NCBI GenBank assembly: GCA_012839445.1
Contig: DUNI01000216.1
Coordinates: forward strand, 1-37,138
Reading direction: 5' to 3'
Length of the DNA stretch: 37,138 nt
DNA from: Bacillota bacterium
GTDB lineage: Bacteria; Bacillota; DTU030; DUMP01
Below the pieces are notes generated by a model. It saw nothing but the letters and a program-made list of their open reading frames with translations. It was not told where the DNA came from and searched no databases. This document shows positions 8,018 through 18,459 of the stretch, piece by piece. Each line of letters starts with the position of its first letter. Positions within the stretch are counted from its first letter, which is position 1. A program made the position numbers and the translations under genes.

Positions 8018-10390
8018 TTGCACCGGTACCAGTATATCAAGTGGCTGGGCGAAGTAGCTAAAGATGACGTAGCGCTAGTGGGAGGGAAAGGGGCTAATTT
8101 GGGCGAACTGACCCAAAGCAAGATAGAGGTGCCACCTGGTTTTTGCGTAACGGCAGCTGCATATCGAGAATTTCTTCGTTCTGCCGGACTGGAGAAGAAA
8201 ATAGCGAACATTATCAACGAGCTTGATGTAGAGGATTCGGATCAACTCCAGACAGAAACTGCCCGGATTCGAGATCTTATTGTTAAGGCTCCCATACCGG
8301 AGAAAATTGTCGCTGAAGTGAAGGACGCTTATGAGGAATTGGGTGGAAACATAAACATAAAGCATCCCTCAGTGGCTGTACGCAGTTCTGCTACAGCAGA
8401 AGACCTGCCGGAGGCGTCTTTTGCCGGACAACAGGACACATATCTTCATGTTTGCGGTCCGGATCAGGTGGTAAAACATGCCCGTCGGTGTTGGGCGTCA
8501 CTTTGGACTGCCAGAGCAGTATACTATCGGGAAAAGCAGGGGTTTGATCACTTAGAAGTTTCACTGAGTGTTGTGGTTCAAAAAATGATTAACAGCGGTA
8601 AATCAGGAGTAATGTTTACGGCTCATCCTGTAACCAACAATACTGAACAAATAATGATAAATGCTAGCTGGGGTTTAGGAGAAGCAGTTGTATCCGGTCT
8701 AGTTACTCCTGATGAATATTTGGTGGATAAGAATACATTGAGTGTTATCGATAAGAATATAGCGGAAAAATCGGCAATGATTGTGGATTGCCCGGATGGA
8801 TCGGGAACCAGAGAAGTAAACGTAGCCAACCACTTGGGTCCTGATATGGTTTCAAAGCAATGTCTGAGTGAACGAGAAATTATACAGCTAGCGCAATACG
8901 GACAAAAAATTGAGGAACTTTATGGTTGTCATCAGGATATTGAATGGGGCTACGATCGGGATACTGAGGAACTGTATATTTTGCAAGCTCGTCCTATTAC
9001 CACCTTAGGAGGAGAGGAAGAAGCCGTGACTGCTAATAATGCTGAGAACTTAGAAGTTTTGGTACGAGGAATATCTGCTTCTCCCGGGATAAGCGGCGGA
9101 ATGGTTAAAAAGATTAAGGATGTAAGCGAAATTGCCCGGGTTGAAGAGGGCGACGTATTGGTCACAGTGATGACTAATCCGGATATGGTTCCAGCTATGC
9201 GAAAAGCCAGTGCTGTTGTTACTGATGAGGGCGGCCGGACTTGTCATGCGGCCATTGTGTCCAGGGAACTGGGTATTCCTTGCATTGTGGGAGCTAAGAG
9301 GGCAACTGAGGTACTAAAAGAAGGCAGCCGAGTTACAGTAGATGCTACCTGCGGGGTAGTCTATGCAGGAGAAGTGATGTTGGAACAACAGACTAAGCAA
9401 AATGATAATGGTCTGGCCGCTGCTGTTCTCAGTGAAGATCTTCTAGCTCAATTGACACCGGTTACAGCTACCAAGATTTACATGAATTTGGGCCAGCCGT
9501 CACTAATAAACAAGTATCGCGCGTTACCGCTGGATGGCATTGGTCTCATGCGTACTGAGTTTATATTTACAGATATGATTGGGGCCCATCCCATGTATCT
9601 GGTAAAGACCGGACAGGGGAAGATCTTGGTAGATAAAATGGCAGAAGGGATAAGCACTGTGGCTCAGGCGATCAATCCCCGGCCAGTGGTGGTAAGGCTT
9701 AGCGACTTTCGCACCAACGAGTTTCGTGGTTTAAAGGGAGGCGAGGAAGTTGAGCCGATAGAAAACAACCCCATGATTGGCTGGCGGGGTGTGGCCCGTT
9801 ACATTTCACCTGAATATGAAGAGGGTTTCCGACTGGAGTGTCAGGCTATCCGCAAGGTACGGGAAGAGTTTGGGCTAACTAATGTTTGGGTCATGTTGCC
9901 TTTTGTCCGTACCATTTGGGAACTAAAACATGTTAAAGAAATCATGGCCGGTGAAGGGTTAGTCCAAAATAATAACTTTAAGCTTTGGATTATGGCCGAA
10001 GTACCGTCGGTCATTTTTGAGGCGGAGGAATTTGCCCAAGAAGTGGACGGTTTTAGTATCGGAAGTAATGATCTTACACAGCTGATTATGGGAGCCGATA
10101 GGGATTCGGGTATACTCAATCGGATGGGGTACTTTGACGAAAGGAACACAGCGGTCAAGAGGGCTATTGCCATTTTGATCCAGGCAGCCCATAAGTACAA
10201 TAAAACGGTTTCTATTTGTGGTCAGGGCCCGTCTCAATACCCGGAATTCGCCACCTTCTTAGTGCAACAGGGCGTGGATAGTATGAGCGTCAATCCGGAT
10301 ACAGTGGTGTACACCAAGCGTTTAGTAGCCTCAGTTGAGCGCAAGATAATGTTACAGAACATGCGCCAAGATGGATGTAATGAATGCTAA
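8018..10390 (+). CDS. ppsA: Phosphoenolpyruvate synthase
   Basis: N-terminal PPDK/PEP-binding domain (VGGKGANLGEL), phosphohistidine region TDEGGRTCHAAIVSRELGIPCIVG, C-terminal GSNDLTQL; TTG start with SD GGGAGG. Confidence 0.92.
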   Translation: MHRYQYIKWLGEVAKDDVALVGGKGANLGELTQSKIEVPPGFCVTAAAYREFLRSAGLEKKIANIINELDVEDSDQLQTETARIRDLIVKAPIPEKIVAEVKDAYEELGGNINIKHPSVAVRSSATAEDLPEASFAGQQDTYLHVCGPDQVVKHARRCWASLWTARAVYYREKQGFDHLEVSLSVVVQKMINSGKSGVMFTAHPVTNNTEQIMINASWGLGEAVVSGLVTPDEYLVDKNTLSVIDKNIAEKSAMIVDCPDGSGTREVNVANHLGPDMVSKQCLSEREIIQLAQYGQKIEELYGCHQDIEWGYDRDTEELYILQARPITTLGGEEEAVTANNAENLEVLVRGISASPGISGGMVKKIKDVSEIARVEEGDVLVTVMTNPDMVPAMRKASAVVTDEGGRTCHAAIVSRELGIPCIVGAKRATEVLKEGSRVTVDATCGVVYAGEVMLEQQTKQNDNGLAAAVLSEDLLAQLTPVTATKIYMNLGQPSLINKYRALPLDGIGLMRTEFIFTDMIGAHPMYLVKTGQGKILVDKMAEGISTVAQAINPRPVVVRLSDFRTNEFRGLKGGEEVEPIENNPMIGWRGVARYISPEYEEGFRLECQAIRKVREEFGLTNVWVMLPFVRTIWELKHVKEIMAGEGLVQNNNFKLWIMAEVPSVIFEAEEFAQEVDGFSIGSNDLTQLIMGADRDSGILNRMGYFDERNTAVKRAIAILIQAAHKYNKTVSICGQGPSQYPEFATFLVQQGVDSMSVNPDTVVYTKRLVASVERKIMLQNMRQDGCNEC

Positions 10391-10402
10391 CAAGATGATT
10401 TG

Positions 10403-10428
10403 AGAGAGGGGCAACCCTCTCTTTTTTT
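10403..10428 (+). terminator. Rho-independent terminator
   Basis: AGAGAGGG GCAA CCCTCTCT followed by TTTTTT. Confidence 0.9.
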
Positions 10429-10477
10429 GTGGTTAGACGGTGAAAATCTTATCAGTAATCCTTCCAATTATTTCTGT

Positions 10478-10504
10478 TTGCTTTCATATTTGTTGTGTTA
10501 TAAT
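10478..10504 (+). promoter_or_regulatory. Candidate uvrA promoter
   Basis: TTGCTT, 15-bp spacer, TATAAT (10499-10504). It lies inside the computed GTG-start ORF extension. Confidence 0.4.
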
Positions 10505-10550
10505 GAAGGGCGAGAAAGCTGACGTTACGAAAGCGAGGATTGAAGCCTTC

Positions 10551-13391
10551 ATGGCAGAGCAATATATTAAGGTGCGCGGTGCTCGACAGCATAATCTTAA
10601 AAACATAAGTATCGACTTACCTCGAAACAAGTTGATTGTGATAACAGGGTTATCGGGCTCCGGCAAATCCTCTTTGGCCTTTGACACTATTTACGCTGAG
10701 GGCCAGCGCCGATATGTGGAATCTCTGTCAGCCTATGCCCGCCAGTTCTTGGGCCAAATGGACAAACCTGATGTGGATTCCATAGAAGGGTTATCACCGG
10801 CTATTTCCATAGACCAGAAAAGCACCAGTCATAACCCGCGCTCAACAGTAGGTACAGTGACGGAGATATACGATTATCTGCGATTGCTTTTTGCGCGAAT
10901 TGGCCAGCCGCACTGTCCTGATTGTGGCAGCTCTATTAGACAACAGACAGTGGACCAAATGGTTGATCGTGTGCTCAAGCTTCCGGAAGGAAGCCGGATT
11001 CTGATTCTGGCACCGTTGGTTCGGGGGCGCAAAGGTGAGCACCAACGTATCATTGAAGAAACCAGGAGAAGCGGCTTTGTTCGCATGCGTGTCGATGGAC
11101 AAGTAAGAGAATTATCGGAAGAGATTAAGCTTGAGAAGAATAAGAAACATACATTAGAAGTTGTGGTGGATCGGCTGCGTATACGAAGCGGTATTAGAAA
11201 GCGGCTGGCTGATTCGTTGGAATTGGCATTGGGTTTAAGCGGTGGTTTGGTGTTGGTTTCTATGCTGGAGGGGGACGAGTTTACCTTTTCACAGAATTTT
11301 GCTTGTCCTGAATGTGGTTTTAGCTATGAGGAATTGTCACCGAGATTATTTTCGTTTAATAGTCCATACGGGGCTTGTCCCACTTGTACAGGACTGGGTA
11401 TAACCATGGAAATTGATCCTGATTTAGTTATTCCCGACCCTAACAAATCGATTGCCGAGGGAGCTATCGCGCCCTTTAGCCGGTCCACTAATTATTTCCC
11501 ACAGATTTTAGAAGCTTTGGCTGCCCATTATCACTTCAGTACGGAAGTTCCAGTAAAGGACCTGAAGCCGGAACATTTAAATATTCTTTTATACGGTAAT
11601 GACGGCCAGCGTTTCCGGGTGGACTATGAGACTCGTTGGGGCGAATCGCGTATCTTCACCACGGATTTTGAAGGTGCTATTCCAATTTTACAGCGCCGTT
11701 ACCGGGAGTCCCAATCTGCCACTGCGCGCACAGAGTATGAAGAATATATGAGTTCGCGTCCTTGTCCGCACTGTCAGGGCCAGCGGCTAAAGCCGGAAGC
11801 GTTAGCGGTGACAATTGGCAATAAAAATATTGCCGAAGTAACGGTCTGTTCTATTGAAGAGGCGCAGCAATTTTTCGCGTCGTTGGAATTGACCGAGCGT
11901 GAACAATTGATTGCGACGCGCGTTCTGAAGGAGATTCAGGCTCGCTTGGGTTTCTTGATTAATGTGGGCTTGGATTACTTGACACTGGACCGGGTGGCAG
12001 GGAGCCTTTCCGGGGGCGAGGCCCAGCGCATTCGTTTGGCAACCCAGATCGGTTCTGGTTTAACCGGAGTTTTGTATATCTTAGACGAGCCCAGCATTGG
12101 TCTTCATCAGCGTGATAACAAACGCCTTATGGAGACGCTGGAGGATCTTAGGGATTTAGGGAACACGGTAATTGTGGTGGAACATGATAAAGAAACCATG
12201 GAAACGGCTGATTTCTTGGTGGATGTTGGTCCTGGAGCCGGGGAGCAGGGCGGCGAGGTGGTGGCGGCCGGATCTTTGGATGATATCAAGTCTTGCCCGC
12301 GTTCGATTACTGGTCAGTACCTTAGTGGGCAACGGCGCATTCCTGTACCTAAGACCCGACGGGAGCCAAACGGTAACTGGCTGACGGTTATAGGTGCGGC
12401 TGAACACAATCTTAAGAATATCGATGTAAAGATACCGCTGGGTGTATTTGTTTGTGTTACCGGTGTATCTGGTTCAGGGAAAAGCACTTTAGTAAACGAT
12501 ATATTATACCGGCGATTAGCTCAGGAGCTACATGGATCTCGGAAGCAACCAGGACGTCACAAAGATATCCTAGGCAAAGAGTATCTGGATAAGGTGATCG
12601 CCATCGATCAAGCACCCATTGGTCGCACACCCAGATCTAATCCTGCAACTTACACCGGGGTCTTTGATCCTATCCGTGAGTTGTTTAGCCTTACTCCTGA
12701 AGCTAGAATGCGTGGCTACAAGCCGGGCCGCTTTAGTTTCAATGTACGCGGCGGCCGCTGCGAAGCTTGTCGGGGTGATGGTATCCTCAAGATTGAGATG
12801 CACTTTTTGCCCGATGTGTATGTACCATGTGAGGTGTGCAAGGGCAGAAGATACAACCGAGAAACCTTGGATATAAAGTATAGAGGAAAGAGTATAGCCG
12901 ATGTATTGGAAATGACAGTTACAGAAGCGTTAGCCTTTTTTGCCAACGTACCGCGAGCGGCTACCAGATTGCAAACCTTATACGATGTAGGTTTGGGCTA
13001 TATTCGTTTAGGTCAGCCAGCTACCACTCTTTCCGGAGGCGAGGCTCAGCGGATTAAACTGGCGACGGAGCTTTCTCGGCGCTCCACTGGACGTACGTTG
13101 TATATTCTGGATGAACCAACCACAGGGTTGCATTTCGCCGATATTGAAAAACTTGTTCAAGTGCTGCAGCGCCTGGTAGATACAGGCAATACAGTGCTGG
13201 TTATTGAGCATAACCTGGATGTAATTAAGGCGGCGGATTACGTGATTGACCTGGGACCTGAGGGCGGGGAGAAGGGCGGTCAGGTGCTGGTAGCAGGGAC
13301 ACCGGAGGAGATTGCTCAGTGTGCACGTTCTTATACCGGACATGAACTGTGGCGGGTGTTGCATGAGAAGGCTATACTGGCCGGACGCTAG
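10551..13391 (+). CDS. uvrA: Excinuclease ABC subunit A
   Basis: [35 protein letters not shown], two ABC signatures, zinc-finger Cys pairs. ATG 10551 ([16 protein letters not shown]) fits UvrA better than the computed 10440 GTG. Confidence 0.96.
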   Translation: MAEQYIKVRGARQHNLKNISIDLPRNKLIVITGLSGSGKSSLAFDTIYAEGQRRYVESLSAYARQFLGQMDKPDVDSIEGLSPAISIDQKSTSHNPRSTVGTVTEIYDYLRLLFARIGQPHCPDCGSSIRQQTVDQMVDRVLKLPEGSRILILAPLVRGRKGEHQRIIEETRRSGFVRMRVDGQVRELSEEIKLEKNKKHTLEVVVDRLRIRSGIRKRLADSLELALGLSGGLVLVSMLEGDEFTFSQNFACPECGFSYEELSPRLFSFNSPYGACPTCTGLGITMEIDPDLVIPDPNKSIAEGAIAPFSRSTNYFPQILEALAAHYHFSTEVPVKDLKPEHLNILLYGNDGQRFRVDYETRWGESRIFTTDFEGAIPILQRRYRESQSATARTEYEEYMSSRPCPHCQGQRLKPEALAVTIGNKNIAEVTVCSIEEAQQFFASLELTEREQLIATRVLKEIQARLGFLINVGLDYLTLDRVAGSLSGGEAQRIRLATQIGSGLTGVLYILDEPSIGLHQRDNKRLMETLEDLRDLGNTVIVVEHDKETMETADFLVDVGPGAGEQGGEVVAAGSLDDIKSCPRSITGQYLSGQRRIPVPKTRREPNGNWLTVIGAAEHNLKNIDVKIPLGVFVCVTGVSGSGKSTLVNDILYRRLAQELHGSRKQPGRHKDILGKEYLDKVIAIDQAPIGRTPRSNPATYTGVFDPIRELFSLTPEARMRGYKPGRFSFNVRGGRCEACRGDGILKIEMHFLPDVYVPCEVCKGRRYNRETLDIKYRGKSIADVLEMTVTEALAFFANVPRAATRLQTLYDVGLGYIRLGQPATTLSGGEAQRIKLATELSRRSTGRTLYILDEPTTGLHFADIEKLVQVLQRLVDTGNTVLVIEHNLDVIKAADYVIDLGPEGGEKGGQVLVAGTPEEIAQCARSYTGHELWRVLHEKAILAGR

Positions 13392-13411
13392 GGCGTGTGA
13401 GGTGGGTTAAT

Positions 13412-15214
13412 ATGGACTTGGAGAAAAAACTGGAGTTGTTGCCGGAACAGCCAGGTGTCTATCTAATGAAGGATAGGTTGGAAAATATTATTTACGTGGG
13501 TAAAGCAGTTAATTTGAAGAATCGTGTGCGATCCTATTTCCGCAGCCACGACCACCCGCCCAAAGTTAAAGCTATGCTGGAACATGTTCAAGACTTTGAG
13601 TATATTGTCACTGGTTCCGAAATAGAAGCGTTGGCGTTGGAATGTAACTTTATTAAGAGCCATCAACCACACTACAATATCCTGCTTAGGGATGATAAAC
13701 AGTACCCATATTTAAGATTGACTGTAAATGAAAAATTCCCCCGTCTAATGGTAACCCGGCGGATAAAAAATGATGGGGCCCGTTATTTTGGTCCTTATAC
13801 CGATGTTGGTGCTCTCAATGAGACAATGAAGCTATTAAAGAAGATTTTCCCTTTGCGTACCTGCAGTGCCTACGGTTTTGCCCGTCGGGAGCGACCATGC
13901 CTTAATTATCATATCGAGCGTTGCTTGGGCCCATGCCAGGGAACGGTGTCGGTAAAGGAGTATGGGGAACTGGTCCGTGAGTTGATCTTGTTTCTGGAGG
14001 GGAGACAAGATGTAATTCTAAAACGACTCAAAGAACGGATGGAGATTGCTGCCCAGGAACTTAGATTCGAAGATGCAGCTAAATTGCGGGATCAGGCTGC
14101 GGCAGTGGAAAGAGTGCTGGAAAAGCAAACAGTGGTGTCTTTAGGTGGGGAAGATCAGGATGTTATCGGTTTAGCTCGGGGAGTGACCGAGGCTTGTGTG
14201 CAGGTATTTCAGGTGCGTGCAGGAAAGCTTACGTCTCGAGAGACGTTTTTTCTTAAAGGTACCGAAGGTTATGAACGGTCTCATTTACTGGCAGCGTTCT
14301 TAAAAGAGTACTATTCACGTGCCGCTATTGTACCGCCGCGGATTATTTTAGGCGAACAAGCTCAGGAGCAGGATCTACTGGCAGCTTATTTAAGCCGGCG
14401 CAGCGGGCATAAAGTTATACTGCATGTACCGCAACGAGGACCTAAAAAGGCACTGGCCGACATGTCCGCTGAAAACGCAGTGTTAGCCCTGCGCGAGGCT
14501 GAAGAGCTCTGGGCACAGCAGGTTGTGAGGACAGAAGGAGCACTGGCAGCGCTGCAGATAGCGCTGGAGTTGCCGACTTTGCCACATCGCATTGAGGGTT
14601 TTGATGTTTCCAATTTACAAGGGCAAGAAGCTGTGTCTTCAATGGTAACGTTTGTAGATGGGAAGCCGCTTAAGTCCCATTACCGGCGCTTTCGTATTCG
14701 TACGGTCTTTCAAGCCAATGATTATGCCATGATGACAGAAACCGTGAAACGGCGTTACAGCGGGACTTTACGAGACAAAATGCCCCTGCCGGATCTTATT
14801 TTGATCGACGGTGGCAAGGGCCAGCTCTCGGCTGCATGTTCAGTACTGACTGAACTAGGGCTAGATCATATACCTATTTTTGGGTTGGCCGAAGAATATG
14901 AAGATCTTTATGCCAAAGACCGAACAGAACCGATCCGGCTTCCTCGGGATTCAGTAGCGCTACAGCTTTTACAACGAGTTCGGGATGAGGCTCATCGATT
15001 TGCCCTGAATTATCATCGGTTGAGGCGTCGGCGTAGTGCGCTAAGATCGGAATTGGACGAGGTGCCAGGGATCGGTCCCCGACGGCGGCAAGCGTTGATT
15101 AAACAATTCGGTTCTTTGAAAAAGTTGAAAGAAGCATCATTAGAGGATTTACTGGCGGTTCCGAAGTTGACGCGCCCTGTGGCAGAAGCTCTCTATAACC
15201 ATTTGCACAGCTAA
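13412..15214 (+). CDS. uvrC: Excinuclease ABC subunit C
   Basis: LPEQPGVYLMKD...IIYVGKAVNLKNRVRSYF GIY-YIG domain, UVR motif, C-terminal HhH. Start ATG 13412 preferred over GTG 13397. Confidence 0.96.
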   Translation: MDLEKKLELLPEQPGVYLMKDRLENIIYVGKAVNLKNRVRSYFRSHDHPPKVKAMLEHVQDFEYIVTGSEIEALALECNFIKSHQPHYNILLRDDKQYPYLRLTVNEKFPRLMVTRRIKNDGARYFGPYTDVGALNETMKLLKKIFPLRTCSAYGFARRERPCLNYHIERCLGPCQGTVSVKEYGELVRELILFLEGRQDVILKRLKERMEIAAQELRFEDAAKLRDQAAAVERVLEKQTVVSLGGEDQDVIGLARGVTEACVQVFQVRAGKLTSRETFFLKGTEGYERSHLLAAFLKEYYSRAAIVPPRIILGEQAQEQDLLAAYLSRRSGHKVILHVPQRGPKKALADMSAENAVLALREAEELWAQQVVRTEGALAALQIALELPTLPHRIEGFDVSNLQGQEAVSSMVTFVDGKPLKSHYRRFRIRTVFQANDYAMMTETVKRRYSGTLRDKMPLPDLILIDGGKGQLSAACSVLTELGLDHIPIFGLAEEYEDLYAKDRTEPIRLPRDSVALQLLQRVRDEAHRFALNYHRLRRRRSALRSELDEVPGIGPRRRQALIKQFGSLKKLKEASLEDLLAVPKLTRPVAEALYNHLHS

Positions 15215-15227
15215 GGGCTCGTCATTG

Positions 15228-16118
15228 CTACCTAGATACAAAGAAACGGCGCAAGGCGTTAAATATTCCTTGCGCGACTTTTTGTTTATAGTCAATATCG
15301 CGCAGCAAACCTTCGTCGATGCGATGGGATATAGAGCCTACTTTCACCACTGCCCCAGGTGCCTGTATCTCTCTTAGTAGATGAGATGACGTGGTTCCTT
15401 CTGAAATCAGAGAAAGTGGCAGTTTTTGTTGCAGTTCTTGTTTCAGGACGTTAGCCAGACGTGGGCTGCCAGGGGAGGCTGGTAGATACAGAATACCGAA
15501 CCCAGAGCGCGGTTGGGTCGGATTGTAAAGGGTTGCCAGGGAGAGTACCACATGGCACCGATGGCCGCTTCTAATGGCAGTAGGGGAAAGAGTGGGAAAG
15601 GCCGGTGAAAAACTGCTAAAATGTGGATTGGCGTTAACAGCGGCTAGCAAGCGGCCTAATCGCCGGGCGATATCATAGGTAGGGATTGTTTCCGCCAGAC
15701 CGGTTGGACTAACAACACAGGGGCGAGCCCAAGGATCTAGCAATATTACCTTATTAGCAAAGAATGGGAAGAGCGGGGAAGGATCTATGTAAACGTGATA
15801 GTGGCACAGTGGCCCAGGATCCTTATTTATATGCCAGGGTCCGGGAAAATATCGTTCGATGGTGAGCTCTACCTTTTGCGAGTCCTGTTCGAATATTGTA
15901 ACAGCTTTAACCACGGCATCGGTGACCCGAAATTCTCCGCTGGGCATATTTAGAGCGGTGGAGCTAAAAGTAAAAACAATGTTGGGGCCATCTTCTCTAA
16001 CGGTATAAGAAGGCTCACCCCAAAAATCGACGCCGATAACTGAGCCGGCGGCTAAGGTGGTATCGCCGGCCTGGGCATGATGCGTACGCAAGTTGACTAG
16101 CAGTGCCGGTTGTGCCAT
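15228..16118 (-). CDS. Degenerate N-acetylmuramoyl-L-alanine amidase (Amidase_3-like) with N-terminal AMIN-like region; probable pseudoenzyme
   Basis: C-terminal layout follows Amidase_3 (VILLDPxxxP..GLAETIPTYDIARRL...SLATLYNP...GFGILYLP...SPRLA..L...AVVKVGSIS), but key residues are replaced. Start ATG 16118 follows AGAGGTGA. Confidence 0.6.
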   Translation of the reverse strand: MAQPALLVNLRTHHAQAGDTTLAAGSVIGVDFWGEPSYTVREDGPNIVFTFSSTALNMPSGEFRVTDAVVKAVTIFEQDSQKVELTIERYFPGPWHINKDPGPLCHYHVYIDPSPLFPFFANKVILLDPWARPCVVSPTGLAETIPTYDIARRLGRLLAAVNANPHFSSFSPAFPTLSPTAIRSGHRCHVVLSLATLYNPTQPRSGFGILYLPASPGSPRLANVLKQELQQKLPLSLISEGTTSSHLLREIQAPGAVVKVGSISHRIDEGLLRDIDYKQKVAQGIFNALRRFFVSR

Positions 16119-16248
16119 GATGCTCACCTCTGTAACCAATTTGATGCCTTATACATAATTTATGCGGCATCTTGGAAAAAGTGACCCAACTCCCCTGTAA
16201 CAAAAATGCCATGATAAACATAGCATGCCGAGAGGGGGAGGTGAAAAA

Positions 16249-16899
16249 ATGGCGGTTAAAATCCCTCTGCGTACGCACCTAATTACCGAAAAAGATGATA
16301 TTGTTAGTGTAGTTGAACATTATGCTGGGAAAGTTGCCGAGCCGGGAGATTTAGTTGCAGTGGCAGAAAGCGTTGTTGCTATTGCTCAGGGTCGGTTTAT
16401 CCGTCAGGAAGACGTTAAGACGGGGTTTTTAGCCCGCTTTCTCTGCCGTTTTCCCCAACGGCACGGTAGCCTAACTTCAGCGGCAGCTATGCAGTTGGCC
16501 ATAAATGAGGTGGGTGCCGGTCGTATTTTGGTGGCTGCCGGCGCCGGTGCCGTAGGTAGGATATTTAGATGCCGCGGGTTGTTTTATCGTGTGGCTGGCC
16601 CAGCAGCAGCTTTGATCGATGATGTGGCCGGGACCATGCCGCCGTATCATGTTTTCATTGTTCTCGGACCGAAAAACGCTGATCAGGTAGCTCAAGCCAT
16701 CTGTGACCGTCTAGGGGTGGATGCAGTGATCATGGATGCTAATGACTTAGGGCTGGCAGATGTAGTTGGGGCTTCCGTGGGTGTGCCTCGCCCCTATATC
16801 CCAATGTTGTTTGCCGATAATCCAGCTGGAAACTATGAACAGCAGACTCCTTTAACGGTAATCAAAAATTATCGCACAAAACTAAAGGGGTGGGGTTGA
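16249..16899 (+). CDS. Coenzyme F420-0:L-glutamate ligase (CofE)-like protein
   Basis: IPLRTHLITEKDDIVSVVEHYAG...GDLVAVAESVVAIAQGR and VIMDANDLGLADVVGAS resemble the F420 ligase family; SD GGGGGAGGTG before ATG 16249. Confidence 0.7.
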   Translation: MAVKIPLRTHLITEKDDIVSVVEHYAGKVAEPGDLVAVAESVVAIAQGRFIRQEDVKTGFLARFLCRFPQRHGSLTSAAAMQLAINEVGAGRILVAAGAGAVGRIFRCRGLFYRVAGPAAALIDDVAGTMPPYHVFIVLGPKNADQVAQAICDRLGVDAVIMDANDLGLADVVGASVGVPRPYIPMLFADNPAGNYEQQTPLTVIKNYRTKLKGWG

Positions 16900-18357
16900 A
16901 TGTCCGTTGACCAGACACGTGCTCCACTGGCAGAAGCGCTAGCGTCCTACGTAAGAGATCAGGTGGTACGTTTTCATATGCCTGGGCACAAGGGAGGCCG
17001 TGGGATTTCTCCAATGGCCGAAAAGATTTTAGGAAGACGTTTGTTCGAACTCGATATTACCGGCGTTGAAGGCATGGATGATCTGTTACAGCCTACAGGG
17101 GTGATCAAAGCGGCTGAGGAATTACTGGCTCAGGCGTTTGGGGCTGAAGAGAGTTTTTACCTTATCAATGGCACTTCTTCAGGACTGCAGGCTTTGATCC
17201 TAAGTGTTTGCAACACTGGGGACACAATTTTGGTACCGCGTAACATGCACAAGTCTATGGTGGCCGGTGTTATTTTGAGCGGAGCAAAGCCGGTATTTTT
17301 GTCACCGGAGGTGAATGAAGAATTTGGTATCGCCCTGGGGGTGACATCGGAGAAGGTGCGAACAGCACTCAAGGATCATCCTGAAGCTAAAGCAGCATTA
17401 CTTATCAATCCTACTTACTATGGCACTACCTGTGATTTGGGTGCTTTGGCTGACCTAATTCACCGTCATCGGCGACCATTGCTAATAGATGAAGCTCATG
17501 GCCCCCATTTTTATTTTCATGATGATTTACCTGCCGGAGCCTTGTCTTTGGGTGCTGACGCCAGTGCCCAAGGTGCTCATAAGACATTGTGCAGTTTGAC
17601 ACAGGGATCATGGCTTCATATACAGGGGCCGTGGCTGGATCGTGAACGGTTGCAAACTACTTTGGCTATGCTACTTAGTACCAGTGCTTCCTATCTTTTG
17701 TTAGCTTCGTTGGACTTGGCCCGGCAGCAAATGGTTATGGAAGGACAGGCTATTTTGGAGCGTACCATTGAGTTGGCCGAAGGTTTGCGGCATAAGCTCA
17801 AGGCTTTACCTGGCCTATCGGTGTTTGATCATGAACATTGCGATAACGCTGCGGCGCTGGAACTGGATCCTACTAAAGTTACTGTCAATGTCAGTCAACT
17901 TGGGCTTACGGGCCAACAAATAGAACTTTATTTGCGGCACAAATATGGCATCCAAGTAGAACTTTCTGATTTGCACAACGTTTTATTTATGGTTGGACCT
18001 GGTAACACCAGGGCCGATGTTGAAGTACTGGTGACAGCTTTTGAAGAACTGGTACAACAATATCGGGGTAAGAAGGTTAGGTCTTTGTCGGCTACTTCGC
18101 CACCGATACCTTGCCAGATTATGACTCCTCGAGAAGCATTTTTGGCTCTGGCAGAAAGTATACCTTTGCTCGAAACTGTGGGACGCATCAGTACCGAAAC
18201 GGTAACTTGTTATCCCCCGGGGATTCCAATTTTGTGTCCAGGAGAGGAAATAACTGCTGACATAGTAGAATATATTGGGTTAATGATTCGGGAAGGCTAT
18301 CGTGTGCAGGGCCCACGGGACGGAGGATTGACGTGTTTACGGGTTGTTAAACATTGA
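16900..18357 (+). CDS. Orn/Lys/Arg decarboxylase family (PLP, fold type I)
   Basis: RFHMPGHKGG, DEAHGPHFYFH, and PLP-lysine motif GAHKTLCSLTQGSWLH. Confidence 0.9.
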   Translation: MSVDQTRAPLAEALASYVRDQVVRFHMPGHKGGRGISPMAEKILGRRLFELDITGVEGMDDLLQPTGVIKAAEELLAQAFGAEESFYLINGTSSGLQALILSVCNTGDTILVPRNMHKSMVAGVILSGAKPVFLSPEVNEEFGIALGVTSEKVRTALKDHPEAKAALLINPTYYGTTCDLGALADLIHRHRRPLLIDEAHGPHFYFHDDLPAGALSLGADASAQGAHKTLCSLTQGSWLHIQGPWLDRERLQTTLAMLLSTSASYLLLASLDLARQQMVMEGQAILERTIELAEGLRHKLKALPGLSVFDHEHCDNAAALELDPTKVTVNVSQLGLTGQQIELYLRHKYGIQVELSDLHNVLFMVGPGNTRADVEVLVTAFEELVQQYRGKKVRSLSATSPPIPCQIMTPREAFLALAESIPLLETVGRISTETVTCYPPGIPILCPGEEITADIVEYIGLMIREGYRVQGPRDGGLTCLRVVKH

Positions 18358-18459
18358 TCTTTGGAAAATCATGGATGGAAGGAATCTCCTCGGATACTTT
18401 TATCCCTCCCTAAGAATACTAATTTCGGAGGAAATGCTAAGGCCAGGGAGGTGACAAAA

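Noticed and set aside
9841-10237. Long antisense ORFs inside ppsA (also inside uvrA, ligA, gatB and others)
   Set aside because: They overlap well-supported housekeeping genes, lack an SD, and have compositions typical of antisense frames.
10440-10550. N-terminal extension of the UvrA ORF from GTG 10440
   Set aside because: It begins right after the upstream terminator and contains a plausible promoter (TATAAT 10499-10504); homology begins at [16 protein letters not shown].
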